Assembly (NCBI GenBank): GCA_013397435.1 | Contig: VZRG01001594.1 | Coordinates: 1 to 64,000, forward strand | Length of the DNA: 64,000 bases | Source of the DNA: Erythrocercus mccallii | Lineage: Eukaryota > Chordata > Aves > Passeriformes > Dicruridae | Direction of reading: 5' to 3' | The notes under the pieces: model-generated | Told to the model about the DNA's origin: nothing | What the model saw: only the letters and a program-made list of their open reading frames with translations | Database searches by the model: none | In this document: one piece after another, positions 10,629 to 23,258 of the stretch | How positions within the stretch are numbered: position 1 is the first letter of the stretch | Layout of the letters: the number at the start of each line of letters is the position of its first letter | Position numbers and translations under genes: made by a program

Positions 10629-13600
10629 TCCATTGGTTAGCATTCAGGCCACTCAATTTAGGAAATAAAAAATGTTTATTTTTTTTCATCAACATGTAAC
10701 AACCATTTTGTTATGTACTATTTCAGTGATACTTTAGAATAATAGCGCTCACAAATAATTTTATATGTTGATCTTTATCTCTATTCCAGGACAAAAAGAA
10801 ATTTCAATATAAGGATTTTTTATATAATTTATACAAAGATCATTATTATATAGTCAAATGTGTATGAATATTTAGGATGTAAGAAGTTTCTTGAGCAAAA
10901 TACCCTTTTTCTAAGATTTTTACATGTATCTTATGTTATTTGAGAGGATAGATACCACCTAGCAGGGAACACGATATAAGTCCAGGTTGTCTCTTACTTT
11001 TCATATAGTTCTGCCATCTGTTATAACATGAAGCACTTTTGCAATGATATAATGATATCCGCAAAGGAAGTTGTTCTCTTGTAACTACATAATTAGGAAA
11101 AGTACCACAACTAACCAATATCATTTTATTAACACACTATCAATGAGTGGGCAGGGTCTATCGAAGTATGAGTCTGCATTTAGATGTGGTTTTGAACATA
11201 GATGAGTCAAGATAAGAAAAAAATGTTCCTATCTTTTCCTCTGCTATCCCTTACTTCCTCAACAAAGACAGTCATCCATGGAATGTGTTGGAAATAAAGC
11301 CTCATGTCTGGTTACCCCTTATTGAAATGTTGTAAGTGAAAATCCAGTGACACTCTGACTAATATCAACAGTGATGGCTTTTTTGTATTATTTTGACATA
11401 AGCATAGTATGGCATGCAGCTCTAAGGGAGCCCACATAGGGCAGAGTGATATTCAGATTGTAACACCTCCATCCAGCTCAGGTGCAACCTGTGCAGCGTG
11501 TCTGGCCTTGGCTGGACTGTGTGCTCATCCTCCAGCTGCTGATAAAGGTGAAACTTCTAAAGAATTATTTCGCTTCCTTCCAACTAGACAGCTAAGATCC
11601 CAGTAGCTGTGGATCCTTGGTAATTGGGAATTAAAATTACACCAAAGTATGGTATGAGTGGGAATTACACTTCTTGTGGGCAACTGTCAAAACAGCCCCC
11701 AAAAAGAAACTGCTTTCTGCATCTTTTGACTATGCCCAACCTGCAAGACTTTGAAAAGTAGCTGCTCTAGAAGCTGTGTTCTCTTCTGTTTGGATTTTTT
11801 CTCTCTTTATTATTGATCTTCTCTTTTAGGTTTCTCTGCATGTTTGTTGGTCTTTTGCTTTATATATTCTCTTTGACAGACTGCAGTATTTTTTTTTAGT
11901 GCATTTATTTAGTTTGTTTTCTTCTGCCTTTCTGTTTGCTCTTCATCTCCAGTCTCCTGGAGATGCATAAGAGACTGATCACAGGAAAGTTTGACTCAAA
12001 TTTTCCAACATGCAACAGGTGAAGAGGTTCAAAATCAGGAAAAACTTGGCCTTCCCATTGGTATTTAGAAGAGAAACTGAAGCAATTTAAGCAGACATCT
12101 TCAGAAGAAAATCTTCTTAAAGTATCCTCAACTTAGATTGATAGATATGACAAGTCTAGGAGTGTATAATGTTGATAAAATTAACTGCATTAGGCTCTTC
12201 TGCTCAATAAATCCAACTCACACTCCCTTGATGTGGACTTACTTTAAAAAACCAAAAATACTCTTCACAAGTTCTAAACATTCATTGCTTCTTAAACCTG
12301 GCTTCTCTTTGTAAATCTTTATTTTTCTGGTGTTTTCTATGCTTCTATAAAGGTTTCATTAAAAGAAATAAACATGCATATATTAAAACCTCCAAACCCT
12401 TCTATTAATTTCCTTATTATAGCATTCAAGCTCTTTGTGGCATTGTGCCTAGTTTGTATTACCAAGACTAGGTTTTTGCAAATGAAACTCTTTCAATTAG
12501 TGTTTCAGGAAGCAATTAAATTGTCTAAAATATATTAATGAATACATTGAAATCTGGAAGAGTACCCTTTTTCTAATACTTCCATTATTAATGCACCATC
12601 TGTTTTGTTTTGTTCCCTCACTAGTGTACTGTTTCAGTAACCTCATGTCCACAGAAGACAGTATTTTCAAAAAGCAAAGCCAAGAAATTTAAGCTGTTAA
12701 GCAGTCTTAATTATATAGTATACATTCCAAATAATTTTACAGATACAATAATCAAGGATGACTTTTTTCCTCTCTTTTTTGAATGTTCTGTGCAGCAAAG
12801 TTCCCTGAATGTTTGATCTCTGTTTTCTTGCAACAATAAAGACAATTAAATATTTGGCTTTGGCATCTGGGGTTATTTCTATAGCAGTCAAAGAAGCTAA
12901 CTTTTGCACAAGGACACGTACAATAATGAGGAGTAGGGGCATTTGAGCTTTCATTAGAGAAAAGGCTACAGACATCAGATGTATTTTGGGCATTATTTGT
13001 GTAGAGTACTTGAAAGAATTTGAGCTAATCGAGGTAGGGCCATGTGTATCACCATCTGTAGAGAGCACCCATAAAATATCCTGAGGTGATGACTTAAAAA
13101 GGCACATGAAAAATATTAATTCATTCAGACTGCCTGAAGTATTTCTTTCTGTTTTAATGGTAAGAGTCATCTCATTTGACCTCAAACCAAGCTAAAGTAT
13201 CAGACAGTTTTAAATCTGTTCTAAAAGACACAGATTGTTCCCTTATACGCTAGTGGCTCTTTTGTGGGGTGGAATGAGGTGCAGGGTGAGATGATGCACT
13301 GGATGCCCTTAGAGTGAGGGGCAGAGCAGTCATCACCCTTTCACTTCAGTGTTGAGCAGGTAATTTCCAAGGATCAGAAGCAACTTTAATGTTTCCAGTC
13401 TCACAGTAGTTAATTCTTAATATGCATTTAGCTGTGGAGATCTTTAGATGCATTGCTTCATCCTTCCTGGTTGTATTAGGAAGGCAATTGTTCGTTTATA
13501 GAACCAGAAGTTTGCAAAATCTCTCATGACAAATTTTTTGTGCCCCCTCCCCGCAGTTTCTGCAAAGAACGTGAGTCATATCTGTTGTTCAGGATGAAGG

Positions 13601-16150
13601 CTCTTTCCATTAAAAGATGAGGCCAGTTAATGGTAGAGGGAATATGCTGGGATTTCTTTGGAAAGAGCTAGACCTTAGACATGAAAGAGACAAAATATGT
13701 GCCATTTCAGAGGACCAGCCTCAGTGTGCATTTCAAACCTAAGCTTTCAGAAAGGCTGGAGGTGATGTGCATGGGGAAAGACTGGCAGTGAGGGGTATCA
13801 TTTCAATTGGCACCTCTGGTTTCTTGGGTTTAATGCCAAGGAGGCAGTTTCTTATAATTTGCTGGTTTGTCTGTCAGCTGAAAGTCACCCATCTTTCCCT
13901 GGAATAATGAAAGAAACATGTAGATTATGTGTGAGCAGATAAAAGGAGGCCATTGTCAGCATGAGAGTGTTTTTTTATCAAAGATTTGTGACTGAAACAG
14001 CACAGCCAACTACAGAGTACAAACTGTAAGTTCTCAGGTCCTGCAGGCTACACTCTATTTGTTACCATTTTGTCATTTAAAAATTAGCTTGGATGCATCC
14101 ACCCGAGCTGCATTTAGGTCCAAGCCCTCTGAGAAACCTCTGCTCTGTTGATTTGTAAGAGCTTGAAGAGAAAAAAAAATAATTGCATTTTTGTTCACTC
14201 TAAGGAGGCTTTTTATTACCCAAGTAGTGTGAAGGGATCTAGTATAAAAGAGACTTAGTCTTTAAATTTTAAACATTATATAAAAATTTAAATTAGTCTC
14301 TATTCTTCAAATTGTTGTCATTATGGAAAGGTCAGAGATGATGAATTGTTTGTTGCTGCTGCAGATATAATGTACTGTACAGTTCTATTATTTGCTGTTG
14401 AAGAAAACATGATTTATTGTATAGTGTCAGAAAATATTTGCTCCAGGCCTGCAGTATATGAAATATATAGCCTGTTTTCAGCCATGTTCCTTAAGGGAAC
14501 TACTATACTATCCTCTGAGGCTAAAAAGGAGATCTTTCTAGTATTCTAAATGATTATTTAGTGCTTTAGCAGGAACACTATGTCTTCAAAATAGTTTTCA
14601 CAGCTACACATCAAATTGTCTAATTAATAGGAAAAAAAGCAATAAACAAAACATGTAATAAGTGGCATTTCAAAAGCTACTGACCTTTGCAGTTGTTTGA
14701 GGAGACATTCTATATGCTACAACCACAACCACATGATGGGACCCAGTCAGAAAGTGAACAAAAATCTGTGGCTTCTAATCACAGATAGAAACAAGATTAA
14801 ACATTAACCTGCATTTTAAAAAAATCTATGTAGAAACAGATTATTCATCTTAGTTTTGCTTTATCTTTTTCCTTTCCCAAATCAGTATGAAAAGGCAGGA
14901 GTAAGAAAAAAAAAAAAAAATGTAATCTTTACTTTGATTGACATTGTTTACTTAGTTCTAATAACTTTAAAAGTACTGCATTTAACTCAAAGTGAAAATC
15001 CAGAAGGTGAATTGAAATCACAAACTGGAAGATTTTGAAAGAATATGGAAGGTTTTTAAAGAAATTAACCACTTTTCTGCAAATATACTCTGTTCCAGAA
15101 AATCAGCCCTTCTGGTAAATAAAGGTTGTCTAAAAAATTCTAACCTGCTTCAGTTGTTTTCTGATCTGTTATACCATAATTTCATTTCAAATCATCGTTA
15201 TTTTAGAAATTAACATTTTGAAAAATAGTGTCTTAGTCCAGCCTGTGTCACAATACCTATTTTGAGCAACAGGACACAGCCATTTTAAAAATGGACAATT
15301 TTTCATGGGGGTCTTTGAAATAGGTTTCAAGTCTTTCAGTCTCTACTACTACATTCACCTTCACATATGAAAAACAAGAACAGCGTTATAATTACCTCAA
15401 GGGACTTATTTTCAAAGAGTATCTGGTGCATTATATCTGCTCAACAGGAGAGTCTTAAAGATTGTGGGGAGACAGTGTGAAAAGAAATGTAAGGAACACA
15501 AGAAGCTGGGAAAACTGGCATGTGCATGAGCACACGCTGAGAAAGGCAAAGAGACATCTTTCCTGGGTATCTTTCGAGAATTATGACATCAAATTCTAAA
15601 GCACTTTAGAAAAATGTGGCAAATTCATCTCAGCTGGTAGCTCTGTTAATGTCAGTGGAGTTACAGTGGGAATGAATTTGTTCCAATGAGAGCATCACAA
15701 GTAGTACACTACTTTTAGACTGTTACATTGGTTATTAACTCGCTTTCCTTTCAGTGCTAAAGAGCATAGATGGAGCTTCATGGATCTATTTTTAAACTAT
15801 GTAAAGTATTTGCTGCACAGATCAAAGAAATATGAAACCAAACTTACCATGGCACAGACTGGTGGAAAAATGGGCTAGACTGAAAGAAATGTCTTTGAAA
15901 TATTCTATGGACCCAGCATGAAGCCTGGTTAAAGTTGCATAGCTTTCCATTTGAAAGGTCATGTTCAGAATTGGCTTATAACTTTGTGAAAGGGTTACTT
16001 TTCAAGCTGAAATTGTTCATAGTTATTCTCAGTGAGACACTTTTTTTAAGGTAATGAGCAAAAAAGGGGAAGTGATTTTTAAATTTTACTTTTGATTAAT
16101 TGCCTTCAGTGCACACAAGAGCAGAGATTGAGCAGCTGGTGTGTATCAGT
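10629..16150. other. Unique AT-rich non-coding sequence
   Basis: No gene, RNA gene or named repeat family is visible. It holds a 162-codon open frame on the minus strand (12697-13185) without family resemblance, about the length chance can give in a window this size, and an A15 run at 14906-14920. The stretch 13840-14010 reads like ordinary unique sequence that might be conserved, but nothing in it identifies a function. Confidence 0.6.
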
Positions 16151-17430
16151 ATCAAGAAGGTGAAAAGTGGTTCAAGCAGATGAGAAACCTGTCTCCCTGA
16201 GTGCAGAGAATGACTTGGGAAGCTCTAAATGCACTAGGGAAAATACTGGGACTGAAGAAGGGAAGAATGGTGATTAAACCTGTGAGCTTCTTTTTAAATT
16301 TTGGGGGTTCCCCCCCAGAATGCTCTTGGCACCCCAATATCAGTCTTTCCACAATGGATTTTCACTCTTGGAGATACCTGGGCAATAGTCTGTGGTACGC
16401 AGTGAGCAGGAAAAGTGGTCCCAGGCTGAATGGGGCAGAAGAAGACCCATTTACACTCTGTCTGCCCTTAAGATCAGACTTGCACAAAACAACCCCTCAT
16501 GTCTATGCACAAAGAAAGGTCACCTTGGTCCTGCTTTGGTAGTTCCGTTTCTGATATGTCAGTGGTAAATTTTGAGCACAGCCTTGACTAAGGGTGCTGA
16601 GCTAATACATGCGGTAGAAACTGCCCTGATGTCTGCCTCCCCTGAAGATAGTGTGGTTTTCCAAGGTGCGCTCTAGATCAGGCATGTGGTGGAAAACACA
16701 CAGCTAGTGAGGCTCACACAGCCTGTTCCAGATGCTGAGGTGCCATTCATGTGGGGATGCATTTAGCTAGAAATGAATTTAGGGAAAGGACCTTCTCCCC
16801 TAGGTCCATGAAGATTGTCTGATGGACAGTCTCGAGGAGACAGCTGAGGCTGTCCTAGCAACAGTCAGGATCTCAGCCATGATTTGTGTGCTAACATGAT
16901 GGAAGTGCTTTGTCAGCAGCCTTAGCACAAACTGAGAAAGGATAATGATGCTGTATCAGATACTGTCATGGCCCTCCATCATTCCAGAGGTTTGTCCTCC
17001 TTCCCTCTATGACTTCCTCCTTCCCTAACCCTGGAGGCACAGCATGCATCTTTGTTGTTCCCACAGTTGCCCTCTCATTCCTCATGCTGCTCCTGCAGCA
17101 GATGGAAACACCATTTGCTTGTCTCCTGGCAGAGGAACAGAAGATTATTTCTATTGATTAGACAGGTGCCTCTTTCATGGGTTCACTTTGGATGAACCAC
17201 CTGGTTCACCTACCAGTGCAGACACAATCTCAGGCTCAGCTCTCTCCTTTCTCTCCTGTTTAGCTCTGTCCTGAATTAGCTGAAAAAGGACCCTGATTTC
17301 TGCTCCATCCCCCTGAGAGGAGAGACAATCCTTCATGGATGCCTCCTCAGAATTGCCCATTTCTGGCACCCAGGCCCCTTCCTTGCTGCAGCCTTTTTGT
17401 CTGCAATAGGATGCAGCAGTAAACAAAGAA
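16151..17430. other. GC-richer unique segment without a recognised gene
   Basis: Composition here is visibly richer in G and C than the surrounding 10 kb. Two moderately long frames lie in it (16201-16542 plus, 113 codons; 17175-17426 minus, 83 codons). Neither resembles a family I know, and I see no convincing exon. An acceptor-like pyrimidine tract ends at TTCCCACAG near 17058-17066 but has no paired donor that I can support. The segment could be an eroded retroelement or an untranslated exon. Confidence 0.4.
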
Positions 17431-20400
17431 TGAGCTTTGTCTGTTCAAACACACTAATGACCAACCAGTCAATACTACCCTATTCATTTATTAGAAACTG
17501 AGAAAATGCCTGTTACCTTTTCCGACCCAGCTGCTGAGGGTAGTGAGTTTGTTTGTTTAGTGTATAAGAAGCCATTGATCAGAATATTTAGGCAAAAAGT
17601 TAGAATGCTTATTGTGAAGCGTTGCTGAGATGTGTGGTTTTACTTGGCTAATCTAAAGCAAAAATTATTAAAGTCAGGTCAATATTATGGATTGCTCCCT
17701 TCTTTAACATCTTGCTCAAAGAAATACAAATTAATATATTTATATCCATTTGTAATATAGATTTCTGCATCCATCTCCAATATACTAAAATTTATTCTTA
17801 TGGGAGTTCAACTGGTAGGTTTTTCCTTATTATATTTATTGTCATTCAAATAGTTGAATAATTTTGATACATAATTTTGTGTGTATATCCTGTGAAATAA
17901 CTTAGTAAAATCAGTGTTTAAGGCTCTTCCAAAGCTTTGAAAAACATTTAGAAGGAAGATATATTATGGGGTTTTGACTCACAAAGCTTGGGAAATACAT
18001 TTTCTTATTTCCCATCAATATTACCCCTTTCACTATATATCAAAAACGGATTTCCTCCCCTACAGATTTTCAGTTCCCTATGTAAATATTTGTCTGCATT
18101 AGACCTTCACACTCTGTAAATCACACCCTGCTTGTACACTGTGTTTTGTTTGTGACTACAAGCAGGAGCCCTGTGTTTCCTTTCTCCAAGTGAAGTGATC
18201 TGTACTTTGGTAATTTTATTGACTTCAGTGTATGCAATTTTTGTTCGAATAAGCCTATGGCAACTTGCATTTATATTACTGCTCAGTTATAAAACATTCC
18301 AAATGCATTATGAAAACTTTGAAGGTACAGAAATGAAAGATCATTTGCAAGGAGAACATATACAAAAGGTCACATTTGATACTTAGATAGGATTGATGCT
18401 TCCCTGCATCCCAGCTGCTCCTCTTCTGAGCCATGGAGCTGTGTTGATAAGGCACACTTATCTTTCTTGATGGTAAAAATGTCCTTCTTTCTAGAATCAG
18501 TCAAGTACTACAAAAACCAGTGGGATCTCCCCAGAGGCATGTCCTCATGTCTAGTTGTTCATATTTGTGTTTTTCAGCTGTCTCACACAAGCATAGCATG
18601 CACATTCAGGCACATTCATCACTTCAGCATTAGGAGGCTTATCACTTGCTGTCATAAGGTGATCCACTGACAGATGCTCTGGCATTTTCATCACCCTCAA
18701 TACTGTTTCCATTATACCTTGTATAGGTTCTCTGAAGGGAGATGACAAGCACATGTGGAGATGAATTCTTTGAAACACCAAGTAAATCCTAGTCTTTCTT
18801 TTCAAGGACTATTAAATATTTCCAGTTTATTTGAAAATGGGTTGCGCTTTCTGAAGAATTTGAGTTCATTTTGGGAGGGGGTAGATTGTAGTGGTGGTGA
18901 AGTTTCTTATCCATATGTATAAAGTAATTATGTTCATTTCAGAGAATTTTAATTCATCACACTATATTTATTTACAACTCACCAATCTCAAGACACTCTT
19001 AAACATATGCAATAAATTTCATACATGCATCTGGGTTTTATGTAATTAAAACACATCACAGAAAGCTGAAGGATGATATGTCCAAGGTCCTACCAAAAAC
19101 TGGAAAGCCTCTTTCAGGAGACCAATTGTACTTCATATGATATTGCTAATAAATTTATTCTTTTTATTCCTCAGAGCAGTGACAGCCAGTCTAGAGTGGT
19201 TTGAAGGGGTAAACTCTGCAAAATAATAATGTGGTATTAGAAAGGCTACTTCTGCCTATCTTCTTTGTAATAACCTTTCTTGTTCAAAACTAGCTGAAGA
19301 AAAAAATACTTGTACTGTTATTTGCCTTTATTTTTTTAGTAGCTTGAACTATTTGTGGTATCTCTGTTATTTTCTTCTTCTGAAAGGAGGGCATAGAAAA
19401 GCATATTTATTGTACTTTCTGTCCTAAGTTAACTGCAGGGCTTGAAGTTTAATATCTCAGCACTTCACAAGTCTCATGTTTACATCTGCGAGCTAGTGAA
19501 GTTGTAGATGGTATTGTATGATTTTTTTCAAGTCTGAAAGAGTTTAGCAATTCCTTGAAATTCTACAGCATGCTTTGTAATTCAGGCAAATCCTTCCATC
19601 ATATACAAGAGCAACATCAATTATTTCTATGGAAATAGTCACTGAAAAACAGAATATAACATATTATGTATATGCTTCAGTAGGGGTGAATCTGGTACCT
19701 GATTTGCTCATAAACAACCATAACCATCCCACAATCCTCCGTGGTGTTGAAAGGGAGGTTGTTTTAAAGCTCATGCATTGCTCTTGCCCCTCAGTGTGAG
19801 GATGTTTGGTGAACATCATCTTCAGGCAGTAAGAACGGCAATGTCAACACCTGTGTGCCAAGCCAGAGTATGAAAACGTGCAGAAAGAACAATGTTCACA
19901 AGGTGTGAACAGGAAAGCAGCTATTTGGATGGAGGTGTAAACCATGTATTTTTTAATTAGGTCAGAGTCAAATGGTTTGCAAAGGTCCCAAGACTGCTTT
20001 TGCACTTGAAGCTGGTCACTGACATTGTGTATAGGATGTATGACAGTGGTTTTAGTTCAGGCTGGGTATGACAAAAGTTTCTGCAAATGAGAATTTTTGT
20101 GAATATTGTTTCAGACCTTGAACATGGAAAGAATAAGGTCCTGGGATAAGAGCTTAAAATAATTCTTTGTCCATTTCTTATTAGAAAACCTGAGTATTTT
20201 AACGTATGCCATGTATATACAGAGGTATTTTTTATCTAATTTTTTCAGCAAGGGAGGGTTGTTTGCTTTCACCTGGGTTTGGATTTATGGGTTTTCATAC
20301 TATTGCTGTTCATTATTTTGAAGAATGGTGAAAATAAACACTTTCAGACAATTCATGGAGATCATAACCAAGGCTTTTGTATGTTCCTTCCCCATTGCTT

Positions 20401-22140
20401 TTCTCAAAGACTCCGCAGGATAGGCAAGAACCCAGGGTCTGAAATTTAGATTTATCACCAAGATGCCTGATCAGTATATCCTTGATCTCAGCAGGACTCT
20501 CCCACTGGGAGTTGAGCTAGGTGCGGATTTATTTAGAACAAAGCAGCCAGTGTGTGGCTGTTCCCAGACGACTTTCTGAGCACTGCACTGCCCACATTTG
20601 TGGGCATTAGCTTAAGGGCCACCTAGTTCAACAGATCTCTTTCCCCATTGTTATTTCAATGTATCAAGGCATAAGATCAAGGCAGTCCTGATATGTCAGA
20701 TTACATATTCTCTTCTCATGGTATTGTCTTGTTTTTCTAGTACCTTTTCTGGGCTAGTTGCATTTGTTCATTTGTTTAGCCTTGGGTATGTCTGTTCTAA
20801 TGTTTGAATTGACCCAGCAACACAAACCTATTCAAAAGACTGCTTTGTGAGTAAGAGTGATAACCTGAATAAAACCCACCAAATATTCTAGGTAAAATTC
20901 ACCCTTTTTAATTATAGCCTCTCAGGTAGACCTGTAAAGTGTATGTAAATTTTTAATGTTCACAACAATGAGAAGCTTGTTCATGAATTCTATTAGTACT
21001 GTTGCTCTATTGTACTTAGGAAAAAATGCAGATTCTGCTCTTTAGCATAACCAAATTATACAAGTCTAGTGAGCAGTGATATAAAAAACCAGCACCGATG
21101 TCTTCAAGCATCAACTGATGTCTGCTAGACTTGACAGGTTCTAGTAATTGGAGAACCTGTGATTGACTTAGCAGTGCCTGTGCTGCTGCATATTGCTGAA
21201 GAAGGAAGCTTTCTCTCTGTCTGTGGAGAGAGGTAGGAGAGTCTAACAAAAAAGATCACAATTTATTTTAATTTATTAATCTCAAGTGTCAGAACCACAG
21301 AGATCATTCCTCTTTTTAAGGTCCATTTATTATTACTGATTTTTCTTTCCATATTTCCCAAAATTCGGAATTAAATTAAAAAAAAGAAAAAGATGATTCA
21401 TGTTCTACTGAGAGTTGCTTCTCTGCACATTGTTCAATAACTGATGGGTACTTCTGGAGCTGTAGTGCTTTATGGGACCCGAAAAGTTTACACAGCACAT
21501 GGATAACTGCTACAATGCTTTTGCATCCCTAGAGAACTTTTTCTGTAAACCTTTAGAATTGCTATACAGCCATGGTTCAGAGTGTTTGTCACAAAGCAGC
21601 ATTAAAAGGACTCATTTGACTTTATAATGTCTAATTTGTGCATGTTTTTATTAGAGGGAGAGGGTTTGAAATGAGCACAAGGGCAAAATAAGACATAAAT
21701 TAGGACAGTGACTACTCATAATACTCCGAAATTCCCCTTACTCTTCCATATTTTTCTGACACATCATCTCTCCCAGATGTGGTGAGAATGAAGCACCAGC
21801 TATGTGTGTCAGCAACAGTGTCTTAAAATCCTGTTAAATGTTCTGAAATAGGAAAGTTTTTGTGCTTATAACTGGCAGAACAGGGAGGAGAGCAGTGTGA
21901 CCCCCTTCTGTCTGCTGCTCCTCTGACACTAATTTCAATCTGCCAACTGATTGGCAAGTAGCAAACCTGTTAGCAAGAGCTCTTTAGCTGTGGGATCTGA
22001 GATAAGGTTGTTTAATAGTGGTGAGCTCTAAAAATGTACTTCAGCCTACTGGGAGGGTTTGCCTTGAATATTCATTTCAGTTCTTATATTGGTGGAGGTT
22101 TTCAGAAACAGATTACGCACAAATATGTTGGGAATGGTAA
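17431..22140. other. Unique AT-rich non-coding sequence
   Basis: I see no gene, RNA gene or named repeat. Open frames are short and show no family resemblance. Confidence 0.6.
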
Positions 22141-23258
22141 ATCACAGAATCAAAGAATCATAGAACTGTTTGGGTTGGAAGGGACAGTCATCTGGTTCAA
22201 CTCCTTTGCCATGTGTACAGACAGCTACAATCTGACCAGGTTGCTCAAATTCTCCTCTCAAGGCTGAACAGCCCCAATTCTCTCAGCCTTCATAGGAAAG
22301 ATACTCTGGTCCTTTGATCATCCTCATGACCTCCTTTGAACACTCTCAACAGGTCTGTCTCCTTCTTAGGTTGTGGGCTCCAGAGCTGGAAGCAGCACTC
22401 CAGGTGGGGTCTCGTGAGAGCAGAGCAGAGGAGCAGAAACATCTCCCTCAACCTGTCGGCCACACAGCTTTTGATGCAGCCCAGGGCACAGTTGGCTTTC
22501 TGGACTGCAAGTGGACATTGCCAGGTCACGTTGACCATCAACACCCAAATGTTTCTCCATAGGGCTGCTTTCAATCCATTCACTGCCCAGCCTGTTTTTG
22601 TGCTTGGGATTGTCCTGACCCAGGTGCAGGATCTTGTCCTTGGCCTGCTTGAACTTCAGGAGATTCCCACAGTCCCAGCTCTCAAGCCTGTCCAGGTCCC
22701 TCAGAATGGCATCTCTTCCCTCCAGCGTGTCACCTGCACCACAGAGATCAGTGTAACAGCAAACCTGCCTCAGTCCCTCTCTCCATGTCACTGATAAAGA
22801 TGTTGAACAGCGCCAGTCCCAATACAGACCCCTAGGGATGACATTCCTCACTGATCCCCACTTGGACATTGAGCCACTGACCACAACTCTTTGGGTGCCA
22901 CCATCCAGTCAATTCTTCAGTCACCATGTGATCTGTCTGTAAAGTCCAACTTTCTTCAGTTTAGAAACAAGGATCTTGTGTGGGACAATGTCAAATGCTT
23001 TGTAGAATTTCAGGTACATGGTGTCAAGTTCTTCCCTTATCCATCAGCACCGTAATCCCCTCACAGAAGGTGACCATATTAGTCAGGCATGACTTGTCCT
23101 CAGTGAGGCCCTGTTGGCTGTCATCAGTCACTGCCTTATTTCACATGTGCCTTAGCAAAGTTACCAGGAGGATGTGTTCCATGATCCTGCTCCATGATCT
23201 TGCTGGGTGTGGATGTGAGATTGTCCAGCCTGTATTTCCAGGATTTGCTCAAGTATAG
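22141..23258 (-). mobile_element. CR1 LINE, 5'-truncated, reverse transcriptase remnant
   Basis: Read on the minus strand, the copy ends at 22141 with the CR1 tail (plus strand: CACAGAATCAAAGAATCATAG, then GGGTTGGAAGGGAC). Upstream it encodes the last part of the CR1 reverse transcriptase. The frame 22884-22366 contains GSMSKWGSVRNVIPRGL, then GDTLEGRDAILRDLDRLE at residues 51-68 and RLGSEWIESSPMEKHLGV at 98-115, all close to the CR1 protein. The catalytic F-A-D-D box at residues 41-44 reads V-C-C-Y, and there are shifts of frame on both sides of it, so the copy is dead. The join near 22252 lacks about 200 bases normally found between the polymerase end and the 3' UTR. About 1.1 kb remain of an element usually about 4.5 kb long. 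Confidence 0.92.

Noticed and set aside
10446..10695. Frames running through the run of N
   Set aside because: Unknown bases cannot show stops; the frames are artefacts of the gap.
12697..13185. Open frame of 162 codons on the minus strand, the longest outside CR1
   Set aside because: It has no recognisable domain and lies in AT-rich unique sequence. A rough estimate for 64 kb read in six frames gives about one frame of this length by chance.
22336..22794. 152-codon plus-strand frame over the same place
   Set aside because: It is the antisense shadow of the CR1 copy.
22366..22884. Open frame of 172 codons on the minus strand as a host gene
   Set aside because: Its sequence is the end of the CR1 reverse transcriptase with a lost catalytic box; it belongs to the LINE remnant.
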